This document shows positions 52,200 through 64,000 of a stretch of 64,000 nt of DNA, piece after piece. Both the position numbers and the translations under genes were made by a program. Where the stretch lies: positions 2,737,400 to 2,801,399 of the forward strand of contig NZ_CP010029.1 in NCBI RefSeq assembly GCF_001656035.1. Reading direction: 5' to 3'. The DNA comes from Yersinia entomophaga (GTDB taxonomy: Bacteria > Pseudomonadota > Gammaproteobacteria > Enterobacterales > Enterobacteriaceae). Every line of letters starts with the position of its first letter. The stretch's first letter is position 1. The notes beneath the pieces were generated by a model. The model was not told the origin of the DNA. It saw only the letters and a program-made list of their open reading frames with translations, and made no database searches.

Positions 52200-53090
52200 A
52201 TGAAAATGAAAAAACTGGCTACTTTGATCTCTGTTGTTGCCCTGAGCGCCACGGTGAGTGCCAATGCGCTGGCAAAAGACACGATCGCGCTGGTAGTTTC
52301 CACCCTGAATAATCCGTTCTTTGTTTCAATGAAGGATGGCGCACAAAAAGAAGCGGACAAACTGGGCTATAACCTGGTGGTGCTGGATTCACAGAACAAC
52401 CCGGCGAAAGAGTTGGCCAACGTACAGGATCTGACGGTTCGTGGCACCAAGCTGTTACTGATTAACCCAACTGACTCAGATGCAGTGGGTAATGCGATTA
52501 AAATGGCAAATCAGGCCAAAATTCCGGTAATCACGCTGGACCGTCTGGCTTCTAAAGGCGAAGTCGTTAGCCACGTCGCTTCCGATAACCGCTTTGGCGG
52601 TAAAATGGCCGGTGACTTCATCGCCAAAAAACTGGGTAACGATGCCAAAGTGATTCAACTGGAAGGTATCGCCGGTGCTTCCGCTGCTCGTGAACGTGGC
52701 GAAGGCTTTAAACAATCGATGGAACAACATAAATTCCAACTGTTAGCCAGCCAGCCAGCAGATTTTGACCGCACCAAAGGCCTGAACGTGATGCAGAATC
52801 TGCTGACCGCACATCCAGCGGTACAGGCTGTTTTCGCTCAGAACGATGAAATGGCGCTGGGTGCGCTGCGTGCATTGCAAACTGCAGGTAAAACCGATGT
52901 ATTAGTGGTTGGTTTTGACGGCACTGACGACGGCATCAAAGCGGTTGAAGGCGGCAAGTTGGGTGCAACTATCGCTCAACGCCCTGACCAAATCGGCGCT
53001 ATCGGGGTTCAAACTGCGGATAAAGTGCTGAAAGGCGAAAAAGTACAGGCCATCATCCCGGTTGATTTGAAGTTAGTGACCAAACAATAA
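52200..53090 (+). CDS. rbsB: Ribose periplasmic binding protein RbsB
   Basis: Periplasmic ribose receptor, also used by the Trg chemoreceptor in E. coli. It has 296 residues, as in E. coli. The signal peptide ends ...SANALA (about residue 25) and the mature start is [20 protein letters not shown]. Sugar-contact regions [13 protein letters not shown] and [10 protein letters not shown] are present. Confidence 0.97.
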   Translation: MKMKKLATLISVVALSATVSANALAKDTIALVVSTLNNPFFVSMKDGAQKEADKLGYNLVVLDSQNNPAKELANVQDLTVRGTKLLLINPTDSDAVGNAIKMANQAKIPVITLDRLASKGEVVSHVASDNRFGGKMAGDFIAKKLGNDAKVIQLEGIAGASAARERGEGFKQSMEQHKFQLLASQPADFDRTKGLNVMQNLLTAHPAVQAVFAQNDEMALGALRALQTAGKTDVLVVGFDGTDDGIKAVEGGKLGATIAQRPDQIGAIGVQTADKVLKGEKVQAIIPVDLKLVTKQ

Positions 53091-53110
53091 AAGCAGAGAA
53101 TTTAGGTATC

Positions 53111-53145
53111 ACGCCGCCGCAGCAATGCAATGTTAGCGGTGGCGT
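53111..53145 (+). repeat. Hairpin between rbsB and rbsK
   Basis: A 10-bp stem (ACGCCGCCGC with GCGGTGGCGT, one G-T pair) and a 15-nt loop, without a T-tract. It probably protects the abundant rbsB message or lowers read-through to rbsK. Confidence 0.65.
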
Positions 53146-53167
53146 TATCTACAAAGGAATAGATGCG

Positions 53168-54094
53168 ATGGAAACAGGTAAGCTAGTGGTTCTTGGCAGT
53201 ATCAATGCTGACCATATTCTGAATATTGAGCAATTTCCACGTCCGGGTGAAACGGTGATCGGGAAGCAGTATCACGTTGCTTTCGGTGGGAAAGGTGCCA
53301 ATCAGGCGGTTGCCGCCGGCCGCAGCGGAGCGGATATCGCATTTATTGCCTGTGTGGGTGAGGATGATATTGGTGAACGCGTTCGTCAACAGTTGGCTAA
53401 AGACCGTATCGATACCACGCCGGTGGAAGCTATCGCAGGCAAAACTACCGGTGTAGCACTGATTTTCGTCAATGGAGAGGGGGAGAACGTTATCGGCATT
53501 AATGCCGGAGCAAATTCTGCCGTGACACCCGAATACCTTCAACGTTATCAGCAGCAAATTATTGATGCGCAAGCAGTATTGATGCAGCTGGAATCTCCGC
53601 TGGAAACCGTGATAGCCGCTGCGAAACTGGCGAGAGAAAGCCAGACGCAGGTGATTCTGAATCCAGCACCGGCGCGCGAGCTACCGGATGAGTTATTACA
53701 GCTGGTGGATATGATTACACCGAATGAAACCGAGGCCGAGCGCCTGACAGGTATTCATATCGAAAATGAGGAAGACGCCAATCTGGCGGCTCGGGCATTA
53801 CATCAGAAAGGCATTACGACGGTTATTATCACCTTGGGTAGCCGCGGTGTATGGCTTAGCCAGCAAGGTCAGGGCAAACTGATGCCGGGTTTTAAGGTGA
53901 ATGCGGTCGATACTATTGCCGCCGGTGATACTTTTAACGGCGCACTGCTTACAGCGTTATTGGACGGTCAGGAAATGGCATCGGCGATACGTTTTGCTCA
54001 TGCAGCGGCCGCGATTGCCGTGACTCGCCCTGGCGCACAACCCTCCATTCCATGGCGGGCCGAAATTGATGCCTTCTTGCAAAACCAGAGGTAA
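53168..54094 (+). CDS. rbsK: Ribokinase RbsK
   Basis: RbsK phosphorylates ribose at O5 with ATP. It has 308 residues (309 in E. coli). PfkB family motif 1 is in [19 protein letters not shown]. Motif 2 with the catalytic Asp and anion hole is [15 protein letters not shown]. It is followed by rbsR after 2 bp. Confidence 0.97.
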   Translation: METGKLVVLGSINADHILNIEQFPRPGETVIGKQYHVAFGGKGANQAVAAGRSGADIAFIACVGEDDIGERVRQQLAKDRIDTTPVEAIAGKTTGVALIFVNGEGENVIGINAGANSAVTPEYLQRYQQQIIDAQAVLMQLESPLETVIAAAKLARESQTQVILNPAPARELPDELLQLVDMITPNETEAERLTGIHIENEEDANLAARALHQKGITTVIITLGSRGVWLSQQGQGKLMPGFKVNAVDTIAAGDTFNGALLTALLDGQEMASAIRFAHAAAAIAVTRPGAQPSIPWRAEIDAFLQNQR

Positions 54095-54096
54095 TT

Positions 54097-55098
54097 TTGG
54101 CGACCATGAAAGATGTCGCCCGTTTGGCGGGCGTTTCTACCTCGACGGTTTCTCACGTCATCAACAAAGATCGTTTTGTCAGTGAAGCGGTACGCGACAA
54201 AGTCGTTGCCGCTATTAAGCAACTCAATTATGCCCCTTCGGCTTTGGCGCGTAGCCTCAAGCTTAATCAAACCCGCACTATTGGCATGTTGGTTACGGCC
54301 AGCAGCAACCCGTTTTATGCCGAGGTAGTTCGCGGCGTGGAGCGCAGTTGCTATGAGCGCGGCTACAGCCTGATTTTGTGTAATACCGAAGGCGATATCG
54401 ATCGGATGAGCCGTAGCATGGAAACCTTGCTGCAAAAGCGCGTTGATGGCTTGCTATTAATGTGTACCGAAAATCATCGCCCGTCTCAGGATGTTCTCCG
54501 CTGTTACCCTTCTTTACCTATTGTCATGATGGATTGGGCTCCTTTTGAAGGTGTGAACGACACCATTCAGGATAACTCGCTGTTAGGTGGGGATATGGCC
54601 ACGGATTTCCTGATTGCCAAAGGCTATAAACGCATTGCCTGTATCGCCGGACCACAGGATAAGACTCCGGCCAGAGAACGGCTGGAAGGTTACCGTCAGG
54701 CGATGAAGCGTGCCGGCTTGCCGATCTTGGCTGGATATGAAATTGCCAGTGACTTTGAGTTTGCGGGTGGTTTGGAATCAATGAAGCAGTTATTGGCTTT
54801 GCCCGAAGTGCCGGAAGCAGTATTTACTGGTAATGATGCGATGGCAGTTGGGGTTTATCAGGCGTTGCATCAGGTTGGATTATCCATCCCGCAGGATATG
54901 GCGGTTATTGGTTACGATGATATCGAGATCGCCCGTTATATGACGCCGCCGCTTACGACTATTCATCAGCCGAAGGATGATTTGGGTGAATTGGCCATCG
55001 ATACATTAATTCATCGTCTGAATAATCCATTTGCAGAACCGCAGATTCTCACGCTCACACCTGAGCTGGTGGAGCGTGGTTCTGTTGCTCAGCGCTAG
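54097..55098 (+). CDS. rbsR: Ribose operon repressor RbsR
   Basis: LacI-family repressor of the rbs operon, 333 residues from a TTG at 54097 ([20 protein letters not shown]), which fits the E. coli start; an ATG three codons later is the alternative. The N-terminal helix-turn-helix and hinge ([15 protein letters not shown]) precede a periplasmic-binding-protein-like ribose domain. It should bind the two operators before rbsD. The stop codon overlaps the stop of the convergent hsrA gene. Confidence 0.96.
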   Translation: MATMKDVARLAGVSTSTVSHVINKDRFVSEAVRDKVVAAIKQLNYAPSALARSLKLNQTRTIGMLVTASSNPFYAEVVRGVERSCYERGYSLILCNTEGDIDRMSRSMETLLQKRVDGLLLMCTENHRPSQDVLRCYPSLPIVMMDWAPFEGVNDTIQDNSLLGGDMATDFLIAKGYKRIACIAGPQDKTPARERLEGYRQAMKRAGLPILAGYEIASDFEFAGGLESMKQLLALPEVPEAVFTGNDAMAVGVYQALHQVGLSIPQDMAVIGYDDIEIARYMTPPLTTIHQPKDDLGELAIDTLIHRLNNPFAEPQILTLTPELVERGSVAQR

Positions 55099-56501
55099 AC
55101 TTTGCTTTTCCGCGCGCTGCGGCCTTTAATCAGGTTATCGCCATCTTTAGGTTTGAGTAGCAAGAACACTAGGGATGAAACCAATGTCACTGCGCCCATG
55201 GTAATAAAGGTGTAGTGGAAATGGTCGATGTGATTGCCAAACGGTAATTCCTCGTAGAAACGCAGTACGGCGGCGCTGATAGCGACGCCAAAGCTGATGG
55301 AAAGCTGTTGAGTGACGGCCAGTACGCTATTACCGGAGCTGGCGTTGTTATCGGTCAGGTCTGCCAGCGTAATGGTATTCATGGCCGTAAATTGGGTAGA
55401 CATCGCCATTCCCAAAATGAATAGTGGCACGATCATTAGCCAGACAGACATGCCCGGCGTTTGTAATGAAAACAATCCAATCAGTGTGCCAATAATCAAC
55501 GTAATGCTCACCAGCACCTTTCTATAGCCCAACCAGCGCAAAACCTGAGTCACGGTAGATTTTGCCATCATTGAGCCGATAGCCGTCGGCGCCATCATGC
55601 AACCGGCAATGATGGCCGAGTAGCCAAAGCCAACTTGTAGCATCAATGGCATCAGGAAAGGTACACAGCCAGTTCCCAATCTGGAAGCGATATTACCGGC
55701 TATCCCGACGGAGAACGTTCTGGTTTTGAATAGAGGTAATCCGATTAATGGATTTGGGTGTCCCTTGGCGTGGAAAATATAACCGACTAGCAGGAGCAAT
55801 CCCCCAAGCATCATCGAGGGAGAAAGATAGCCCGACACTTCCGCTTTCCCCATCATCTCCAGACTGATAGAAATCATGACCAAACTAAAGCCGAACAGTA
55901 GGAAGCCACTAATATCAAAGGCTCGCTTAGGCATAGTGAAATTAGGCATGTATTTCAGCGCATAAAAAATGCCTAACAGGCCAATGGGGATATTGATAAT
56001 GAAAATCCAATGCCAACTGGCGTAAGTCACCAGCAGGCCACCCAGCAAGGGGCCCATAATGGGGCCGACTAAACCGGGAATGGTTACGAAATTTAGAACC
56101 GGCAGTAATTCACTGCGCGGATAAGCGCGTAATAATGCCAGTCGCGCGACTGGCATCATCATGGCGCCGCCAATGCCTTGGATAACCCGCGAGGCGACCA
56201 GAAATGAGAGGGAACCTGATAACGCACATAATAAAGAGCCAAAGGTAAACAGCGAGACGGCAATGATAAAAATTCGCCGGGTGCCGTAGCGATCGGCTAA
56301 CCAGCCGCTGACTGGGATCAGCATAGCGACGGTTAGCGTGTAGCTGATAATGGCAGACTGCATAGTTAACGGCGAGCGATTGAGGCTTTCGGCTATCGCG
56401 GGAAGGGCTGTGTTTAATATTGTTGCGTCCAGCGCCTGCATAAAGAAAGCCATGGCGGCAATCCAGGGTAAGCCGGCCATGCTACGAGCAGATTTAATCA
56501 T
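55095..56501 (-). CDS. hsrA: MFS transporter HsrA, DHA2 family
   Basis: Major facilitator protein of the 14-helix drug:H+ antiporter type, 468 residues (475 in E. coli YieO/HsrA). N-terminal [25 protein letters not shown] is the motif D1-type segment, and [13 protein letters not shown] is motif A. The [16 protein letters not shown] and [25 protein letters not shown] segments (motif C region) mark it as an exporter. Substrate is not known. It lies between rbsR and yieP as in E. coli. Confidence 0.93.
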   Translation of the reverse strand: MIKSARSMAGLPWIAAMAFFMQALDATILNTALPAIAESLNRSPLTMQSAIISYTLTVAMLIPVSGWLADRYGTRRIFIIAVSLFTFGSLLCALSGSLSFLVASRVIQGIGGAMMMPVARLALLRAYPRSELLPVLNFVTIPGLVGPIMGPLLGGLLVTYASWHWIFIINIPIGLLGIFYALKYMPNFTMPKRAFDISGFLLFGFSLVMISISLEMMGKAEVSGYLSPSMMLGGLLLLVGYIFHAKGHPNPLIGLPLFKTRTFSVGIAGNIASRLGTGCVPFLMPLMLQVGFGYSAIIAGCMMAPTAIGSMMAKSTVTQVLRWLGYRKVLVSITLIIGTLIGLFSLQTPGMSVWLMIVPLFILGMAMSTQFTAMNTITLADLTDNNASSGNSVLAVTQQLSISFGVAISAAVLRFYEELPFGNHIDHFHYTFITMGAVTLVSSLVFLLLKPKDGDNLIKGRSARKSKV

Positions 56502-56574
56502 TCTATTTCCTGATGGAATTCGTTATTAACAATCCTCTCTTCTATATATAGATAACATGTGATTACACACTCCG

Positions 56575-57264
56575 TCAGTTTTTGTCTTGTAATAATACCT
56601 GACAGGCAATGCAGGCACCCTGACTGTCGCTGGCAAGGATGGTATCAACGATAGATTGGTGGTGTTGCAGCTTTATCACTTCATCGCCGGTAATAGCACG
56701 GAAGTAGCTGTGATATACCGAACTGAACAAATTGGCGAACGAAGTCAGGAAGGGATTACCACTGGCTTCGTAGATCAGTTGATGAAATTGGGTATCCACC
56801 TGAATCCAGCGTTCACGATCAAATTCACGGTGCAGCGCCTGCATTTCTGCCATCAATATAGCCAATTGCTGTTTTTGCGCAGGATTAGCGTTAACCGCGG
56901 CCAAAGCGCAGGCCTGTGGCTCTAACGCGGTTCGTACCAAAATAAAGTGCTGCATCACCTGATCGAAGTTTTCACGGGTCATCCACCAGGTGAGTAACTC
57001 CTGATCGAGAAAATTCCAGTTGGACTGCGGCATAATGCGCGTACCAATCCGTGGCCGTGGCAACAACATCCCTTTCGCCGCTAACATTTTAACCGCTTCA
57101 CGTACTGCAGTGCGGCTTACGCCGAACTGTTCGCCTAGTTCTATCTCTCCGGGCAGTATAGAACCGGCTATATATTCGCCCGCCAGGATACGCTGGCCAA
57201 TCTTTTCAGCTAATAAATAGGAAAGGTTGCGTTGGGCGGCTTGTTGTTGGGCGTTAAATTGCAT
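56575..57264 (-). CDS. yieP: GntR/FadR-family regulator YieP
   Basis: Transcription factor of 229 residues (230 in E. coli). N-terminal winged helix GEIELGEQFGVSRTAVREAVKML precedes an all-helical FCD ligand domain, with likely metal-binding His/Asp residues (VDTQFHQLIYEASGNPFL). It is probably cotranscribed with the downstream hsrA gene (73 bp apart). Ligand and targets are not evident. Confidence 0.93.
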   Translation of the reverse strand: MQFNAQQQAAQRNLSYLLAEKIGQRILAGEYIAGSILPGEIELGEQFGVSRTAVREAVKMLAAKGMLLPRPRIGTRIMPQSNWNFLDQELLTWWMTRENFDQVMQHFILVRTALEPQACALAAVNANPAQKQQLAILMAEMQALHREFDRERWIQVDTQFHQLIYEASGNPFLTSFANLFSSVYHSYFRAITGDEVIKLQHHQSIVDTILASDSQGACIACQVLLQDKN

Positions 57265-57820
57265 GGTGATTTGTCCTGGCTAACTTCTTATCCTTCTATT
57301 TTACTCTACTGTTTCACTCTGGTATTGGCTGTTTAACTGAAAAGTAGTAGAAAAGTTATCCATTTCCGCACTTTTTGATGAAAAAAAAGCCGGTTGGAAA
57401 ATTATTTGAAATTAGGGGTTGCAGCCTGTCAGGAACTCCCTATAATGCGCCTCCACTGACCGGGAACAACGAAACAAACTTCGCCGGGTCAGGAAGTGTT
57501 AAGCAGGCGGAAACGCCGGTTCTTAAAACGAAAGTTGAAAAGAAAAGCTTGACACTTCAGCGGGAAAGCGTATTATCTGCCTCCCGCGTTACCGTAAGAT
57601 TCGCCGCAAGCGAACGGGTAACGAACGCTCTTTAACAATTTATCAGACAATCTGTGTGGGCACTCGCAAGACGATATCAAAGCCTGTTTCGGCAGGCAGA
57701 AGAAATATCAAGTCTTGAAGAGTGACCAAAGCAGTAAACATTTGAACTTCGGTTCGAATGCATATTTGCAGAAAGTAATCTTTGAGCATCGCTACTTCGG
57801 TAGCAAATCAAACAAATCTT
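57265..57820 (+). promoter_or_regulatory. rrn promoter and leader region
   Basis: P1 has TTGCAG (57419-57424), a 16-bp spacer and TATAAT (57441-57446) with a GC-rich discriminator (GCGCCTCC), the hallmark of stringent control. An A/T-rich UP-element-like stretch lies just upstream. P2 has TTGACA (57549-57554), a 16-bp spacer and TATTAT (57571-57576). BoxA GCTCTTTAACAA for antitermination is at 57627-57638. Open frames over this region are not genes. Confidence 0.88.
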
Positions 57821-59363
<1,543 letters not shown>

Positions 59364-59502
59364 CCTAATGATACGCATTGCGCAGTGTCCACACAGATTG
59401 TCTGATAATAGTAATGAGCAAGAGCACCTGTTGATGTCGTGAGTTTCGACTCATGATGACACGAGAAACGATTAAGTTTTTGATTTAGTCGGAATTTCCT
59501 GT

Positions 59503-59578
59503 GTCCCCATCGTCTAGAGGCCTAGGACACCGCCCTTTCACGGCGGTAACAGGGGTTCGAATCCCCTTGGGGACGCCA
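59503..59578 (+). tRNA. gltT: tRNA-Glu (TTC) in the 16S-23S spacer
   Basis: A 76-nt tRNA beginning GTCCCC and ending GGGGACGCCA, with CCA encoded, anticodon TTC and the T-loop GGTTCGAATCC. It is nearly identical to E. coli tRNA-Glu. A single Glu tRNA in the spacer is one of the two usual enterobacterial rrn types. Confidence 0.98.
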
Positions 59579-59650
59579 TCCGATAATGAGTGAAAGACAT
59601 TATCAACTGAATATCTTAAAGATGACTTTAACGAGTCGTGTTTAAGATAT

Positions 59651-59663
59651 TGCTCTTTAACAA
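59651..59663 (+). promoter_or_regulatory. boxA in the 16S-23S spacer
   Basis: TGCTCTTTAACAA repeats the leader boxA. It lets the Nus/SuhB antitermination complex load again before the 23S gene. The rest of the 439-bp spacer holds only the tRNA and processing stems. Confidence 0.85.
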
Positions 59664-59801
59664 TCTGGAACAAGCTGAAAATTGAAACACTGCAGCTAAA
59701 ACTTGTCTCTCCGTAGATTTACCGAGACAAGGAGTCATCTGCAGGTAGAGTCTCTCAATAATCGCAGCACGATGATGTCGAAAGACACCTTCGGGTTGTG
59801 A

Positions 59802-62708
<2,907 letters not shown>

Positions 62709-62817
62709 ACAACACCGAAGGTGTTTTAGAGAGCGTTTTGATTTTCAGCATTGTTAACAGATTGGATTGACTGGCTGTGTGATGTAAATCACGTGGCGGG
62801 TTGATTAAAACAGAATT

Positions 62818-62937
62818 TGCCTGGCGGCAATAGCGCGGTGGTCCCACCTGATCCCATGCCGAACTCAGAAGTGAAACGCCGTAGCGCCGATGGTAGTGTG
62901 GGGTCTCCCCATGCGAGAGTAGGACACTGCCAGGCAT
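62818..62937 (+). rRNA. rrf: 5S ribosomal RNA
   Basis: A 120-nt 5S gene (TGCCTGGCGGCAATAGCGCG ... ACTGCCAGGCAT) with a pairing end helix. No tRNA gene follows it. Confidence 0.98.
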
Positions 62938-62951
62938 CAAATCAAGCCAAG

Positions 62952-62978
62952 ACCCCATGCCAAAAGCGTGGGGTTTTT
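62952..62978 (+). terminator. First rrn terminator
   Basis: ACCCCATGC pairs with GCGTGGGGT around an AAA-rich loop, followed by TTTTT, 14 bp after 5S. Confidence 0.93.
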
Positions 62979-63034
62979 GCTATGGAAAAAAGACAGACGC
63001 GAGGCGGATAAAAGTCATTGCCGCCCTCGAACCG

Positions 63035-63062
63035 AGCCTCCTGCGATTGCGGGGGGCTTTTT
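63035..63062 (+). terminator. Second rrn terminator
   Basis: AGCCTCCTGC pairs with GCGGGGGGCT around GATT, followed by TTTTT. Tandem terminators are usual after rrn operons. Confidence 0.85.
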
Positions 63063-63767
63063 GCGTTTAAGGGCATGGGAACCCCCGGGAATGCCGGGCG
63101 TTGAAGGCGTATATGGCGATTTTCATTCCATAGGGGGCGGCTTATCCGGTAAATTGCGCCGCCGTTGACGTTTTCAGGCAGTAAATTCGCAGCATTTTCA
63201 GGCAGATACAGTCACTCACCGGGCTTATATTTTATTAAAAAGCCATGTAACCAACGAACCAGGTCGGTTTTATCGGAAACTCATCCCCCATTAACGGGTA
63301 TTCACACTCGGCGGTAGCTCAAGAGCCAGGCTTGCATCCGGTGGGGCGTAAGGGGATAAAACGTGTCGCCAGTCGGGATGCTGAGGCCTCTGATACACTA
63401 CCGGCCTCACTGCGAAGAGTAACAGACAGAAGATTTTTAACTGCTGGTTAAAACTCTGGCGGTGACTGACGAGTCAGGCTACATACCAAATAACCTTTTT
63501 TATCATCTAGATTGTTGTGTTGTTAACTTGCAATGAGGGTGATTTTGCCGAAGTTTTAGGCAATGTGATGCAACCCTACCCCAAATTAGCCCAGTTATCA
63601 GGGTGTTATAAGATGCTATTAACGGTGTGAATAAGTGGCTGTTTGAAAAGTGGTTTTAGCGGCAAGAGTGTGGGCTGTCAGGCGCAAGCGTCCTGTTGAA
63701 AAGTCAGCTAAGTCATCATCTTCGAGCCAACCTAATGGCGTGACCAGCTTTATACTATCAGCAGCAG
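63063..63767. other. Non-coding or degenerate region between rrn and mobB
   Basis: About 705 bp without a credible gene. Two direct copies of TTTTCAGGCAG lie at 63171-63181 and 63195-63205. The segment around 63240-63450 has protein-like but interrupted frames on the minus strand, so it may be a decayed gene or mobile-element remnant. I cannot name its source. Confidence 0.5.
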
Positions 63768-64000
63768 TTAAGACTGACTTTTCAGCCAGGAACAGATGAA
63801 ATCAGCAATATGATAGGGTTGATTAATATCCAATTGCGGTAAATCTGTAGGTGCCGGTTCATCGCTTGCTAGCGCAATAACATGCTTATCGATTACTCCG
63901 GTAAAAGGTTTTCCTACAGCCGCTCGATATAGGGCGATCTTATTGATAGGCTCATGTCTGAACCCCTCGACCAATACGAGATCGATACTGTTTGCATCCA
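63768..64000 (-). CDS. mobB: Molybdopterin-guanine dinucleotide biosynthesis adaptor MobB (5' part outside window)
   Basis: The C-terminal 77 residues of MobB, a GTP-binding protein that assists MobA in attaching GMP to molybdopterin. The visible part reads DANSIDLVLVEGFRHEPINK ... DEPAPTDLPQLDINQPYHIADF to the stop at 63768. VEGFRHEP is the family's conserved VEGFKHE block. The upstream half with the P-loop is past base 64000. The gene is convergent with rrn, as mobB is with rrnA in E. coli. Confidence 0.92.
   Translation of the reverse strand, partial: DANSIDLVLVEGFRHEPINKIALYRAAVGKPFTGVIDKHVIALASDEPAPTDLPQLDINQPYHIADFICSWLKSQS

Noticed and set aside
57375..57635. Open frame over the rrn promoters
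   Set aside because: It covers P1, P2 and the leader boxA; the sequence is constrained as a promoter, not as a gene.
62938..63062. Distal tRNA-Asp / tRNA-Trp genes as in E. coli rrnC
   Set aside because: No cloverleaf or CCA end is found after 5S; only two terminators are present.

Overview
This is a chromosomal origin region from an enterobacterium (Enterobacterales, Gammaproteobacteria). The evidence is the classic gene order dnaA / rpmH-rnpA-yidD-yidC-mnmE ... pst-phoU ... glmUS ... atpIBEFHAGDC ... rsmG-mnmG-oriC-mioC-asnC-asnA ... kup ... rbsDACBKR-hsrA-yieP-rrn. Protein sequences are close to Escherichia coli throughout. The gene content that differs from E. coli and the 16S sequence suggest a Yersinia- or Serratia-like lineage, but I cannot fix the genus.

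Layout. 1-5810: dnaA (cut by the left edge) diverges from rpmH-rnpA-yidD-yidC and mnmE (ribosome, RNase P, membrane insertion, tRNA modification). 5811-12049: an AT-rich accessory block where E. coli has tnaCAB. It holds a four-gene chaperone/usher fimbrial operon (pilin, chaperone, usher, tip adhesin) and a 1.15 kb upstream region with inverted repeats, a 14-codon ORF and nine perfect copies of an 8-bp repeat. 12050-17457: chrR, adeP, yieH and a polar amino-acid ABC uptake locus without an ATPase gene. 17640-22319: pstSCAB-phoU behind two Pho boxes. 22665-23453: an isolated AT-rich gene for a Tyr-rich protein with tandem EPIYA-like repeats, which is the most unusual object in the window. 23719-34769: glmUS and the complete F1Fo ATP synthase operon. 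35411-38039: rsmG and mnmG. 38113-38396: oriC, with three AT-rich 13-mers, DnaA boxes and dense GATC sites. 38422-46819: mioC, asnC, asnA, a DUF4034-like/Sel1 protein, a DUF1345 membrane protein and viaA-ravA. 47105-57264: kup, the ribose operon with two near-identical RbsR-type operators, hsrA and yieP. 57419-63062: an rRNA operon (16S, tRNA-Glu, 23S, 5S) with P1/P2 promoters, boxA and two terminators. 63063-63767: no recognisable gene. 63768-64000: the 3' part of mobB, cut by the right edge.

Most genes are housekeeping and collinear with E. coli from dnaA to yieP. Two points stand out at larger scale. The rrn operon has an rrnC-type left flank (yieP, tRNA-Glu) and an rrnA-type right flank (mobB), consistent with rearrangement between rrn copies relative to E. 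coli. The accessory insertions (fimbriae, EPIYA-like gene) sit between conserved neighbours, beside long non-coding AT-rich DNA. The EPIYA-like protein resembles the tyrosine-phosphorylation segments of host-directed effectors (Tir, Tarp, CagA, AnkA), yet no secretion-system genes are in the window. Its function is unproven.
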